Origin: Gracilibacillus salitolerans | GTDB taxonomy: Bacteria; Bacillota; Bacilli; Bacillales; Amphibacillaceae | Length of the DNA stretch: 64,000 nt | NCBI RefSeq assembly: GCF_009650095.1 | Contig: NZ_CP045915.1 | Location: 4,588,001-4,652,000 of the forward strand | Reading direction: 5' to 3' | Shown here: positions 57,696 to 64,000 of the stretch, piece by piece | How positions within the stretch are numbered: the stretch's first letter is position 1 | Layout of the letters: each line of letters starts with the position of its first letter | Notes under the pieces: generated by a model | Databases searched by the model: none | The model's input: only the letters and a program-made list of their open reading frames with translations | Told to the model about the DNA's origin: nothing | Program-made: the position numbers and the translations under genes

Positions 57696-59246
57696 TTATT
57701 TTACTTTACGCTTGGGACGGGGAATAACATCTGTTCTTTGTGCCCATTCCTTCCATGCCAATTTTAATTCTTCTACTATTTCTGGATATAGATCAGCTAA
57801 ATTTACCATTTCACTTCTATCATTATCCAAATTATATAATTCCCAGTCTCTTTCTTTAATCTTCGACAACTTCCACTTACCATGGCGAACGCCACAATGT
57901 TGCTCGTGTTCAAAGCAAAGGGTTCTTTCTTGAGGTGATTCATCTAATAACGCAGGTACCAAGCTTTCCCCCTCCATCGGAAGAATTTCACGCCCTTTAT
58001 ATTCCTCTGGATAATCTGCCCCTGTAATATCAACAAACGTTGTCATAAAATCGATAAAATGCCCTGGTCTGTGATCAATTTCTCCTTTACGTTCTATTAC
58101 CTCTGGCCAATGGGCAATTAAAGGAGTACTAATTCCACCCTCATGACCATAATGTTTGTATAAACGAAGGGGAGTACTGCAGGCATTCGCCCAACCAGAA
58201 CCATAGCTATGATAACTATCAGGACCACCCATTTTCTTTAAATCTTCTTTTCGATGTAATATATTTGATGTAGTTATCCAATTATCAAATCCCCAAGGAT
58301 CCCATTCAGCACACGCCCCATTATCAGAACAGAATAAAATCAATGTGTTGTCTAATTCCTGCTTCTCTTCTAAATCACTTATCACTCTTCCAATATTTTG
58401 ATCCATTCTATCAACCATCGCAGCATAAATAGCCATTCTCTTCGCTAAATCTTTTTTTCGATCCAGATCGAGAGAATCCCATGCAGGATTAACACCTTGT
58501 ATGTCTCTATCCCGGTTCCAATATTCAGCTCTAGGGGTTAACGGTGTATCTTGAGCTATAATCTCCAATTCTTTCATTCGATGCAAACGTTCCTCACGGA
58601 TTTTATCCCACCCCTTTTCGTATACTCCTTCATATTTTACAATCTCTTCTTCTGGTGCTTGTAAAGGGAAGTGCGGGGCATTATAAGATAAATATAGAAA
58701 GTATGGATGATCATCCCTTCTAGATTCTTCGATAAAGTCTAAGGCATGATCAGTGATGGCATCCGTTGCGTAAAATTCACCATCTTTATACGTACGTTCA
58801 GGTCGACCTTCAGGCAAGCGTACGTAATCTTTTTTATCCCAAAAGCTTGTGAAACCACCCAATAGTCCATAAAAATCATCGAAACCTTTTTTAATTGGGC
58901 CCTGCTTACCTACATGCCATTTCCCAGACAGGTAGGTGTGGTATCCTTCTTCCTTTAGTACCTCAGCCAGAGTGACACACTGTTCTGTTAAGAAACCACG
59001 GTATCCTGGTGTTTCTAGTTCCTCAGTCATTTCGCCAACGCCTGCTTGGTGTGGATAAAGACCAGTTAATAATGATGCACGACTCGGACAACAGCGAGCA
59101 GAATTATAAAATTGCGTAAATCGCAGGCCACCTGAAGCAAGTCGATCTATGTTCGGTGTATCTATCTCACTACCAAAGCAACCTAAGTCTGAATACCCCA
59201 GATCATCTGCAAGTATTAAAATGATATTTGGCTTCTGTTCTTTCAT
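57696..59246 (-). CDS. Type I sulfatase (formylglycine-dependent)
   Basis: 516-aa sulfatase, expected to remove sulfate esters from a carbohydrate. Sulfatase signature CCPSRASLLTG at about 52-62; Cys52 would be converted to formylglycine. Metal-binding Asp14-Asp15 in LADDLG, SGKWHVGK, and LFCSDNG follow the family. No signal peptide, so a cytoplasmic enzyme acting on imported sulfated oligosaccharides. ATG 59246 follows GGAGGGG; an in-frame ATG upstream lies before that site. Directly downstream of a decayed GH2 gene. No maturation enzyme gene is in the window. Confidence 0.92.
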   Translation of the reverse strand: MKEQKPNIILILADDLGYSDLGCFGSEIDTPNIDRLASGGLRFTQFYNSARCCPSRASLLTGLYPHQAGVGEMTEELETPGYRGFLTEQCVTLAEVLKEEGYHTYLSGKWHVGKQGPIKKGFDDFYGLLGGFTSFWDKKDYVRLPEGRPERTYKDGEFYATDAITDHALDFIEESRRDDHPYFLYLSYNAPHFPLQAPEEEIVKYEGVYEKGWDKIREERLHRMKELEIIAQDTPLTPRAEYWNRDRDIQGVNPAWDSLDLDRKKDLAKRMAIYAAMVDRMDQNIGRVISDLEEKQELDNTLILFCSDNGACAEWDPWGFDNWITTSNILHRKEDLKKMGGPDSYHSYGSGWANACSTPLRLYKHYGHEGGISTPLIAHWPEVIERKGEIDHRPGHFIDFMTTFVDITGADYPEEYKGREILPMEGESLVPALLDESPQERTLCFEHEQHCGVRHGKWKLSKIKERDWELYNLDNDRSEMVNLADLYPEIVEELKLAWKEWAQRTDVIPRPKRKVK

Positions 59247-59271
59247 CAATACCCCTCCATTTTTCCATTTA

Positions 59272-59570
59272 TTACTTTGCTTCATTCACCGCTCTGATTT
59301 TATCTAATGAGATTTTTGGTGTTCTAACTTCTTTCAATAATTCACATTTATCTCTTGTTGGACATCTGTTGTTTGGGTATAACAATATCCACAAATATAT
59401 GGAGTAGCTTTAATGGCATCTGTAATGTCCTGATAACGTTTTAGAATTTCTTCTTCGGTTTCTACTTGATTACCATAGCCCCAGCCGCTGTCGTCATAAA
59501 AAGCACCCCCCATACTCTGTTAAAATTATCGGCTGACCTCTATACTCATATCCTTGGCAAATGCATACTT
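59272..59570 (-). pseudogene. C-terminal remnant of a GH2 glycosidase
   Basis: Minus-strand pieces read GYEYRGQPIILTEYGG, then, after a one-base shift in a G-run, AFYDDSGWGYGNQVETEEE...YICGYCYTQTTDVQQEINVN, then after another shift EVRTPKISLDKIRAVNEAK and a stop. These match in order the end of GH2 beta-galactosidase/beta-glucuronidase catalytic domains (GQPIILSEFGG... GFCYTQLTDVEQEING). At least two frameshifts and loss of everything upstream. It sat just before the sulfatase gene. Confidence 0.8.
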
Positions 59571-59754
59571 ATGTTTGTTGTGTGGAATTTTATTTTGGTA
59601 ATTATTACAATCACGCCTGGCATTAGTTACACATTATATGTATTTATACTTATTTTTTGTTTATTTTGTAATAGAATACGTTTTCATACAACGAAAGTCA
59701 ACCATTATTTACAATGTTTTTACTTTTATTCATTTTTATTGTTTTTTAAACAAA

Positions 59755-59785
59755 AATAAAACCCTCCTTTAAAGAGGAGAGGGAA
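59755..59785 (-). terminator. Terminator of the ArsR-type regulator gene
   Basis: On the minus strand CTCCT / AGGAG (with further CCC/GGG pairs) around CTTTAA, followed by GTTTTATTTTTG. Confidence 0.7.
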
Positions 59786-59797
59786 TTATCACTAAAA

Positions 59798-60724
59798 TTA
59801 TTCAAATTTTATATTCAATTTTATATCTTGCTGGAAGTCTCCGAATTCTTTACCGAAGATGTTCATTCCACCCTTATGAACAGCGTCTTCTTTTATTCCT
59901 ATTTTAAATGTTACATAATCTTTTTTCAGTACATTTACATCATTCAATGTTACATTTGAAAGCTGAAAATCATCTATCATTGTATTTTCATTTGATATTT
60001 TCCAAACCTTTAATGTACCATATTGAGTACTTGTCGTTTCTGCCCAATACTTCGGATTTAATTTACCTGGACGATCTCCATAATCTCCGGGGCTCGTCCA
60101 AGTTCCTATATCAACATCATTGACCCAAACAGTGATATCAGATGGCCAATTGTGATCATGGTTAGGTGCTTCTGAACAAATTTCTAATGAGAACTTCATT
60201 TCTTTTATTGTTGCATCAGGAGCAATGACAATAGGAAATTTATACTCAAGAAATCCTTTTCTTGTCCAAATAAGTTGTGCTTGTATTCGTTCAGGGCTAT
60301 AAAAATACACGGGTTCATCCTCAGGAATTAAGAATTTCTCCTGATTTGCCATGCCACATGTAGGAGCAACCTGAAAGTCAACATATTGTCCAATAGGCAT
60401 TTCCAATTCATAATTCTTTAAGTCATTTTCAGAAGATTTATGGGGACTATTTAAAAGAATATGAATGTCATCAAAATTTCTAGTGCACACCTTCATAGCC
60501 CCTCTACTTGCTGGTCTCAGCTCTGTTTGTATTAGATTGGCTTCTTCTAAAACTCGCACATGAGAGGCAGTAGTTGAAACAGGAATTTGCAACGCATCCG
60601 ATAGTTGATGCACATTCATATTTCCTTTATTTAGTAAATTAATCATTTTCAAGCGCACTTTTGATGATAATGCATGAGTTACTTTACTTAATTTTTCAGG
60701 ATCGCTAATGGATAGTTCTAACAA
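59798..60724 (-). CDS. ArsR-type winged-helix regulator with beta-rich sensor domain
   Basis: 308-aa protein. Residues 1-95 are an ArsR-like winged helix (LSSKVRLKMINLLNKGNMNVHQLSDAL...STTASHVRVLEEANLIQ). The remaining 210 residues are beta-rich, with PTCGMANQEKFLIPEDEPVYF, WPSDITVWVNDVDIGTWTSPGDYG and a C-terminal KGGMNIFGKEFGDFQQDI, resembling a carbohydrate-binding sandwich. No ArsR metal motif. TTG 60724 is the start because GGAGGG lies seven bases upstream (an ATG between them is out of frame). Similar fusions accompany glycoside hydrolase genes in bacilli; a sugar-sensing repressor of the sulfatase locus is inferred. Confidence 0.75.
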   Translation of the reverse strand: MLELSISDPEKLSKVTHALSSKVRLKMINLLNKGNMNVHQLSDALQIPVSTTASHVRVLEEANLIQTELRPASRGAMKVCTRNFDDIHILLNSPHKSSENDLKNYELEMPIGQYVDFQVAPTCGMANQEKFLIPEDEPVYFYSPERIQAQLIWTRKGFLEYKFPIVIAPDATIKEMKFSLEICSEAPNHDHNWPSDITVWVNDVDIGTWTSPGDYGDRPGKLNPKYWAETTSTQYGTLKVWKISNENTMIDDFQLSNVTLNDVNVLKKDYVTFKIGIKEDAVHKGGMNIFGKEFGDFQQDIKLNIKFE

Positions 60725-60961
60725 AATTCATCCCTCCGTGAACGTTTATATTTTAAAAAAGTTTGTTAGTTTAAAGGTAAACGAAAAAACAGTATTTATC
60801 TAGTTTTTCAGCTTAATTAATTAGAATTATACAATTTTTATAAATTATATGCTTTGCCAGTCCATTTATATAATCATTTCACTACTAGTCTTTGGAGGAA
60901 AAAAGCACAAATTATGATAACACCTGGTAGCTATCTTAGTTTGGTTCTACAAGCCTGATAG
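60725..60961. other. AT-rich gap upstream of the ArsR-type gene
   Basis: No gene seen. AATTAATTAGAATTATAC-type AT-rich sequence (about 60815-60840) presumably carries the promoter of the regulator. Confidence 0.4.
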
Positions 60962-61001
60962 AAAAAACACTTCGCTAATCATATCATTAACGAAGTGCTT
61001 T
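60962..61001 (-). terminator. Terminator overlapping the deoR-type gene end
   Basis: AAGCACTTCGTTAAT / ATTAGCGAAGTGTTTTTTC on the minus strand, about 14 bp with two imperfect pairs. The 5' arm includes the last codons and stop of the gene. Confidence 0.9.
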
Positions 61002-61757
61002 TATAACCTCTAAGCCGATTTCTTGTAGACTGTCCACATCCTGATCCGATGCATTACTATCCGTAATGATCCGTTCTACCTTTGTTAAAGGCGCAACATG
61101 AGCAAACGCCTGAAAATGAAATTTATGATGATCAGCCAAAATATAGGTGGTGTCCGCTATTTCAATCATTTTTTGTCTCACTCGAGCTTGTTGTTCATTT
61201 GACTCGCTAATCCCTCTTTCAAAGTGAATTCCTTTGCAAGACAGAAATGCTTTATTTACATGATATAAATCTAGAGAACGTTCCGCTAAAGGTCCAACAT
61301 AGGATAGGGACTTTGCTAGCAACGTACCCCCAGTTGAAATCACAGTAATTTGATTTTTTTTACTTAATTCCAACACAACATTAACAGAATTCGTCAAAAC
61401 GGTAACAGGTATATTTGGTACGTCCTTTGCCACATACCAAGCTGTTGTACTGGCATCCAGTAAGATTTTATCCGTTTCCACAATATGTTTTACGACTTCC
61501 TGGGCAATTTCTTTTTTCTCGTCTACATACATTACTTCTCGTTCTTGAAAAGGTATTTCCGGCCCATCCTGAGACGAAGCTATACTGACTGCACCCCCGT
61601 GACTGCGGGCTAATTTCTTTTCCTTTTCTAATTTTTCTAAATCTCGCCGAATCGTTTCATCCGTCACAGAAAAGAGGTTTGCAAGCTCGGAAACTCTGAT
61701 ACTTTTCTTCTGATTGACTACTTCTACGATTCGCTGATGTCTTTCTGCAACTAACAT
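60987..61757 (-). CDS. DeoR-family sugar-phosphate-responsive regulator
   Basis: 256 aa. N-terminal helix-turn-helix with the DeoR signature (RIVEVVNQKKSIRVSELANLF...TDETIRRDLEKLEK) and a C-terminal sugar-phosphate isomerase-like sensor (DASTTAWYVAK, VLTNSVNVVLELSK, GGTLL). Seventy-six bp downstream of rhaM on the same strand, so probably a RhaR-type rhamnose regulator. Other rhamnose genes are not in the window. Confidence 0.9.
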   Translation of the reverse strand: MLVAERHQRIVEVVNQKKSIRVSELANLFSVTDETIRRDLEKLEKEKKLARSHGGAVSIASSQDGPEIPFQEREVMYVDEKKEIAQEVVKHIVETDKILLDASTTAWYVAKDVPNIPVTVLTNSVNVVLELSKKNQITVISTGGTLLAKSLSYVGPLAERSLDLYHVNKAFLSCKGIHFERGISESNEQQARVRQKMIEIADTTYILADHHKFHFQAFAHVAPLTKVERIITDSNASDQDVDSLQEIGLEVIKALR

Positions 61758-61833
61758 CTAATTCTCCTACCTTCTCGTTCTTCAAACCTTTCTATTACTG
61801 ACTATAGGGAAATCTTGACTAAAATTCAACTGT

Positions 61834-62148
61834 TTAGTCAAGATGAAAGACTTCTTGATCAATTAAATACATTTTCGGGTCACCTTTTTCATCCATTGCT
61901 AAAATATCACTCATAAATGCCTGCCATTTACGATTAGCTGGATTGTTTTCCAGTTCTTTCATTGCACGATGGTAATCATCCACTTCCATGTATGCGTATA
62001 GCTTGGTATCATCCATGAAAATACTGTAATTGCTAATGCCTACTTCTTTTAATGCTTCCAATAATTCCGGGTGTACAGCCTGATGTCTTTTCTTATATTC
62101 CTCTTGTGAACCTTCCTTACACTCCATAATAAACATATAACGCGCCAT
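61834..62148 (-). CDS. rhaM: L-rhamnose mutarotase
   Basis: 104-aa dimeric ferredoxin-like protein interconverting rhamnose anomers. The family start MARYMFIMECKEGSQEEYKKRH contains the catalytic His (given here in pieces: MARYMFIMECKEG, KKRHQAVHPELLEAL); ISNYSIFMDDTKLYAYMEVDD and WQAFMSDI are also typical. ATG 62148 follows GGGGAGG; an in-frame ATG upstream would add eleven unrelated residues. Forms a short operon with the deoR-type gene. Confidence 0.93.
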   Translation of the reverse strand: MARYMFIMECKEGSQEEYKKRHQAVHPELLEALKEVGISNYSIFMDDTKLYAYMEVDDYHRAMKELENNPANRKWQAFMSDILAMDEKGDPKMYLIDQEVFHLD

Positions 62149-62187
62149 GAATATCCTCCCCATCCTTGTAAACGTATTCATTATATC

Positions 62188-62250
62188 GTTTTGTTTTTAC
62201 TTATGTTGGTTTCCATTTTATCACAGAACAAAACAAATATAAACAAAAAT
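62188..62250 (-). promoter_or_regulatory. Possible DeoR operator in the rhaM promoter
   Basis: GTTTTGTTTTTAC (62188-62200) and GAACAAAACAAATATAAAC (from 62226), followed by AAAAAT, form loosely inverted AAACAAAA-type arms, a sequence style common at DeoR-family operators. Confidence 0.35.
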
Positions 62251-62349
62251 TAGGGAGAAAGACTTTTTGCAAATTAAATAATACTACGCCTCAAAGAAAA
62301 AGATTATAAAATTTAGTAAGAACACTTTTTAACGAATGAGAATGAAAAA

Positions 62350-62554
62350 GAGGTTGGGACAAAAGAGTAATTAAACAGGAAAAATCCGAACATTAATGCC
62401 TGAGCAAATGTACGGCTTCGGCAAAATACTTCGCTTTCCGTGGGCACGGCTTCAGCTAACTGTGTGAGTTCCCACAGGAGTCTGCGTATTTTGCCTACGC
62501 TAAGTTCAGATTGTTCGGATTCTCGTTCTCCCTATTTAGTTCTGTCCCAGCCTC
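62350..62554. repeat. Dispersed repeat R2, copy b, overlapping the HAD gene end
   Basis: 205 bp bounded by GAGGTTGGGACA and TGTCCCAGCCTC. Same inner pairs as 49210-49386, plus the hairpin-tip segment GGGCACGGCTTCAGCTAAC...GTTCCCAC. The segment CTTTCCGTGGGCACGGCTT is shared in near-identical form with the arms of R1 copies, so R1 and R2 are related families. Confidence 0.88.
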
Positions 62555-63402
62555 TTAAAGTAGTTCTCTAAATAATGATAGACGCCTTCTTTGTCATTTG
62601 TATACTCTGTGATTTCCTTTACTAACGCTTTAATTTGATCCGTAGCATTAAACATAGCCACCGGATAACCTACATATTTCATCATCGGTATATCGTTGTT
62701 ACTGTCCCCAATTGCCATGGTATCTTGTGGATTAATTTGATAATGCTTCAGTAACGTTTCAATTCCTGTTGCTTTATTTACTCCTTCTACCATCACTTCC
62801 ACATTATGATGTGAGGACGATGAAGTGGTAAAATTGGTTTCCTTTTTCATTTTTTCCAGTTCTTCTATCCATGCTTTCATTTTTTTATGATCTTTAGAAA
62901 AACAGAATATTTTTGCATATTTTTGGTCGGGTAAAGAGTCATGCCAGCGAATTTCACGCTCGATCGCAGCTTGTCTTTCCAACCATTCATTAATCCCTAC
63001 TTCATCTGGCTTCTCCCCACTGATCATTGACTCGATATACACTTGATCCTCTTTGAGAGAGAGTCTTTCCCCATCATTGGGATGCACTTCATAATAAATC
63101 TGATTTGATCTAGCTGATTGTACCACTTTATCCACAAGTTCTGTGGATAAGCTATGCTCTAATAACTTTTCTCCATTAACATATGTAATCATTCCATTTG
63201 CGGTAACAAATCCATCCAATTCTAAGCCATCTGGTGCTGAATCAAACACTTCGTTATAGGAACGGCCTGTCACGATAAAAACTCGAATCCCTTTTTTTCT
63301 GATATGTTGAATGGTGTCGAGTGTGTTTTTCGTTAATTGATTGTGGTTATTTAGTAGTGTGCCATCCATATCTAAACAAACTGCTTTTGGTGAAAATGTC
63401 AT
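62536..63402 (-). CDS. HAD-superfamily Cof-type phosphatase
   Basis: 288-aa sugar-phosphate or FMN-type phosphatase. Motif I CLDMDGTLLNNH (catalytic Asp), motif II FIVTGRSY, motif III/IV KATGIETLLKHY...MAIGDSNNDIPMMKY; type IIB cap between. AAGGGGG upstream of the ATG. The last five codons (RLGQN) and the stop lie within repeat R2b; the family consensus would end near YLENYFK. Substrate not predictable. Confidence 0.9.
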   Translation of the reverse strand: MTFSPKAVCLDMDGTLLNNHNQLTKNTLDTIQHIRKKGIRVFIVTGRSYNEVFDSAPDGLELDGFVTANGMITYVNGEKLLEHSLSTELVDKVVQSARSNQIYYEVHPNDGERLSLKEDQVYIESMISGEKPDEVGINEWLERQAAIEREIRWHDSLPDQKYAKIFCFSKDHKKMKAWIEELEKMKKETNFTTSSSSHHNVEVMVEGVNKATGIETLLKHYQINPQDTMAIGDSNNDIPMMKYVGYPVAMFNATDQIKALVKEITEYTNDKEGVYHYLENYFKRLGQN

Positions 63403-63457
63403 TGTTACGGTCCCCCTTCTAAACTAGCCGTTAACTAGTATAGCATAAGAAATATAA

Positions 63458-63492
63458 GCTCACCATTGAATCATATCGATGAGTGAGCTTGG
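63458..63492 (-). terminator. Hairpin after the VOC gene
   Basis: AAGCTCAC / GTGAGCTT arms around about 19 bases, followed on the minus strand by ATATTTCTTAT. Weak to moderate terminator. Confidence 0.55.
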
Positions 63493-63505
63493 AATACAAA
63501 GTAGT

Positions 63506-64000
63506 TTATCTATCTTTTTGAGCTGTTTCTAAAGGATGGAGGTTGGCTTCTATTTCGTTTCGTTTTTCTTCTAGGAATGGTGGGAGGGCGATGTTCTCTC
63601 CCAGATGTTCGATTTTTTCATCTGTGTCAAAGCCTGGTCCATCTGTGGCTAGTTCAAATAGAATACCATTAGGCTCACGAAAGTATAGCGATTGAAAATA
63701 ATAACGATCGACAAGTCCGGAGTTAGGCAACCTTTCTCTGGTAATTCTCTCTTGCCACTTTTCGAGCTCTTGATAATCTGCTACACGAAAAGCAACGTGG
63801 TGTACACTACCTCTTCCGGGGCGCTCCTTTTGCAATTCCGGACGAACTTCAAGATGTACCTCTGCACCTGTACCGCCTTCACCCGTTTCAAACACTTGCA
63901 TATCAGTTTCTCCTTCCGGGTTAGAATAAGTACCGGCATGATGAAACCCGAGTACGTCTGTTAAAACTCTTTCGGTGGTGGCTAATTCCGGAACAGTTAA
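63506..64000 (-). CDS. Ring-cleaving VOC-fold dioxygenase, 5' end outside the window
   Basis: C-terminal 164 codons; the frame is open to the window edge. Vicinal-oxygen-chelate fold with a metal-ligand His in GRGSVHHVAFRVADYQE, a metal-ligand Glu in GILFELATDGPGF, and an earlier segment PELATTERVLTDVLGF. Similar to MhqO/MhqA-type extradiol or glyoxalase-like dioxygenases of bacilli, which are usually about 310-330 aa and respond to quinones. Family certain, substrate not. Confidence 0.82.
   Translation of the reverse strand, partial: LTVPELATTERVLTDVLGFHHAGTYSNPEGETDMQVFETGEGGTGAEVHLEVRPELQKERPGRGSVHHVAFRVADYQELEKWQERITRERLPNSGLVDRYYFQSLYFREPNGILFELATDGPGFDTDEKIEHLGENIALPPFLEEKRNEIEANLHPLETAQKDR

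Noticed and set aside
59466..59759. A 97-codon plus-strand frame near the sulfatase
   Set aside because: Overlaps the GH2 remnant antisense and AT-rich DNA; no recognisable domain or ribosome binding site.

Overview
The window is from a low-GC Gram-positive bacterium of the Bacillaceae type. Evidence: AT-rich intergenic DNA, GGAGG-like ribosome binding sites, many TTG/GTG starts, an LPxTA sortase anchor, lipobox solute-binding proteins, YesMN two-component pairs, a gan (galactan) operon like that of Bacillus subtilis, and dispersed hairpin repeats of a kind I remember from halophilic/alkaliphilic bacilli. A Gracilibacillus-like genus is a guess, not a demonstration. The dominant theme is galactan, galactoside and other plant or algal sugar use.

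Layout. 1-4.7 kb: a giant cell-wall-anchored nuclease/5'-nucleotidase (YhcR type). 5-10.4 kb: Leloir genes galK, galE, galT, galM. 10.4-13.4 kb: class II ribonucleotide reductase nrdJ, preceded by tandem NrdR boxes and interrupted by a 316-nt ORF-less group I intron. 13.5-20.2 kb (minus strand): iclR-dgoD-kdgK-dgoA-lacZ, a D-galactonate operon that also carries a large beta-galactosidase. 20.5-33.9 kb: two paralogous AraC regulators bracket a galactan region holding a secreted multidomain GH53 galactanase, a ganS-ganP-ganQ importer, a cytoplasmic GH53 and a GH42 beta-galactosidase; an AlkC-type DNA glycosylase lies in the same interval. 34-39.1 kb: ROK regulator, FMN glutamate-synthase-like protein, aldo/keto reductase and a short-chain epimerase-like protein. 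39.8-46.5 kb: a YesNM two-component system with a sugar ABC importer. 46.6-48.5 kb: adenine deaminase under a guanine-class purine riboswitch. 48.6-56 kb: a DUF624 (YesL) protein, a CBS protein and a second YesMN/ABC importer set. 56.3-57.6 kb: an intact IS3-family element. 57.7-64 kb: sulfatase, a decayed GH2 tail, an ArsR-type one-component regulator, rhaM-deoR, a HAD phosphatase and a truncated VOC dioxygenase.

How it fits together. Extracellular galactan would be cut by the secreted GH53 and galacto-oligosaccharides imported by GanSPQ. The cytoplasmic GH53, GH42 and LacZ would then release galactose, which could enter the Leloir pathway (GalM/K/T/E) or, as galactonate, the De Ley-Doudoroff route (DgoD, KdgK, DgoA). 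No obvious galactose dehydrogenase, lactonase or galactonate permease is visible. No ABC ATPase is encoded here, so the three importers probably share an MsmX-type ATPase encoded elsewhere.

The most distinctive non-coding content is the nrdJ group I intron (P1, P10, P, Q, R and S elements all legible), the riboswitch on ade, three families of dispersed intergenic repeats (two copies of one family supply the last codons and stop of host genes), an IS inserted in what looks like the loop of a terminator hairpin, and a hairpin placed between the binding-protein and permease genes of all three sugar importers.
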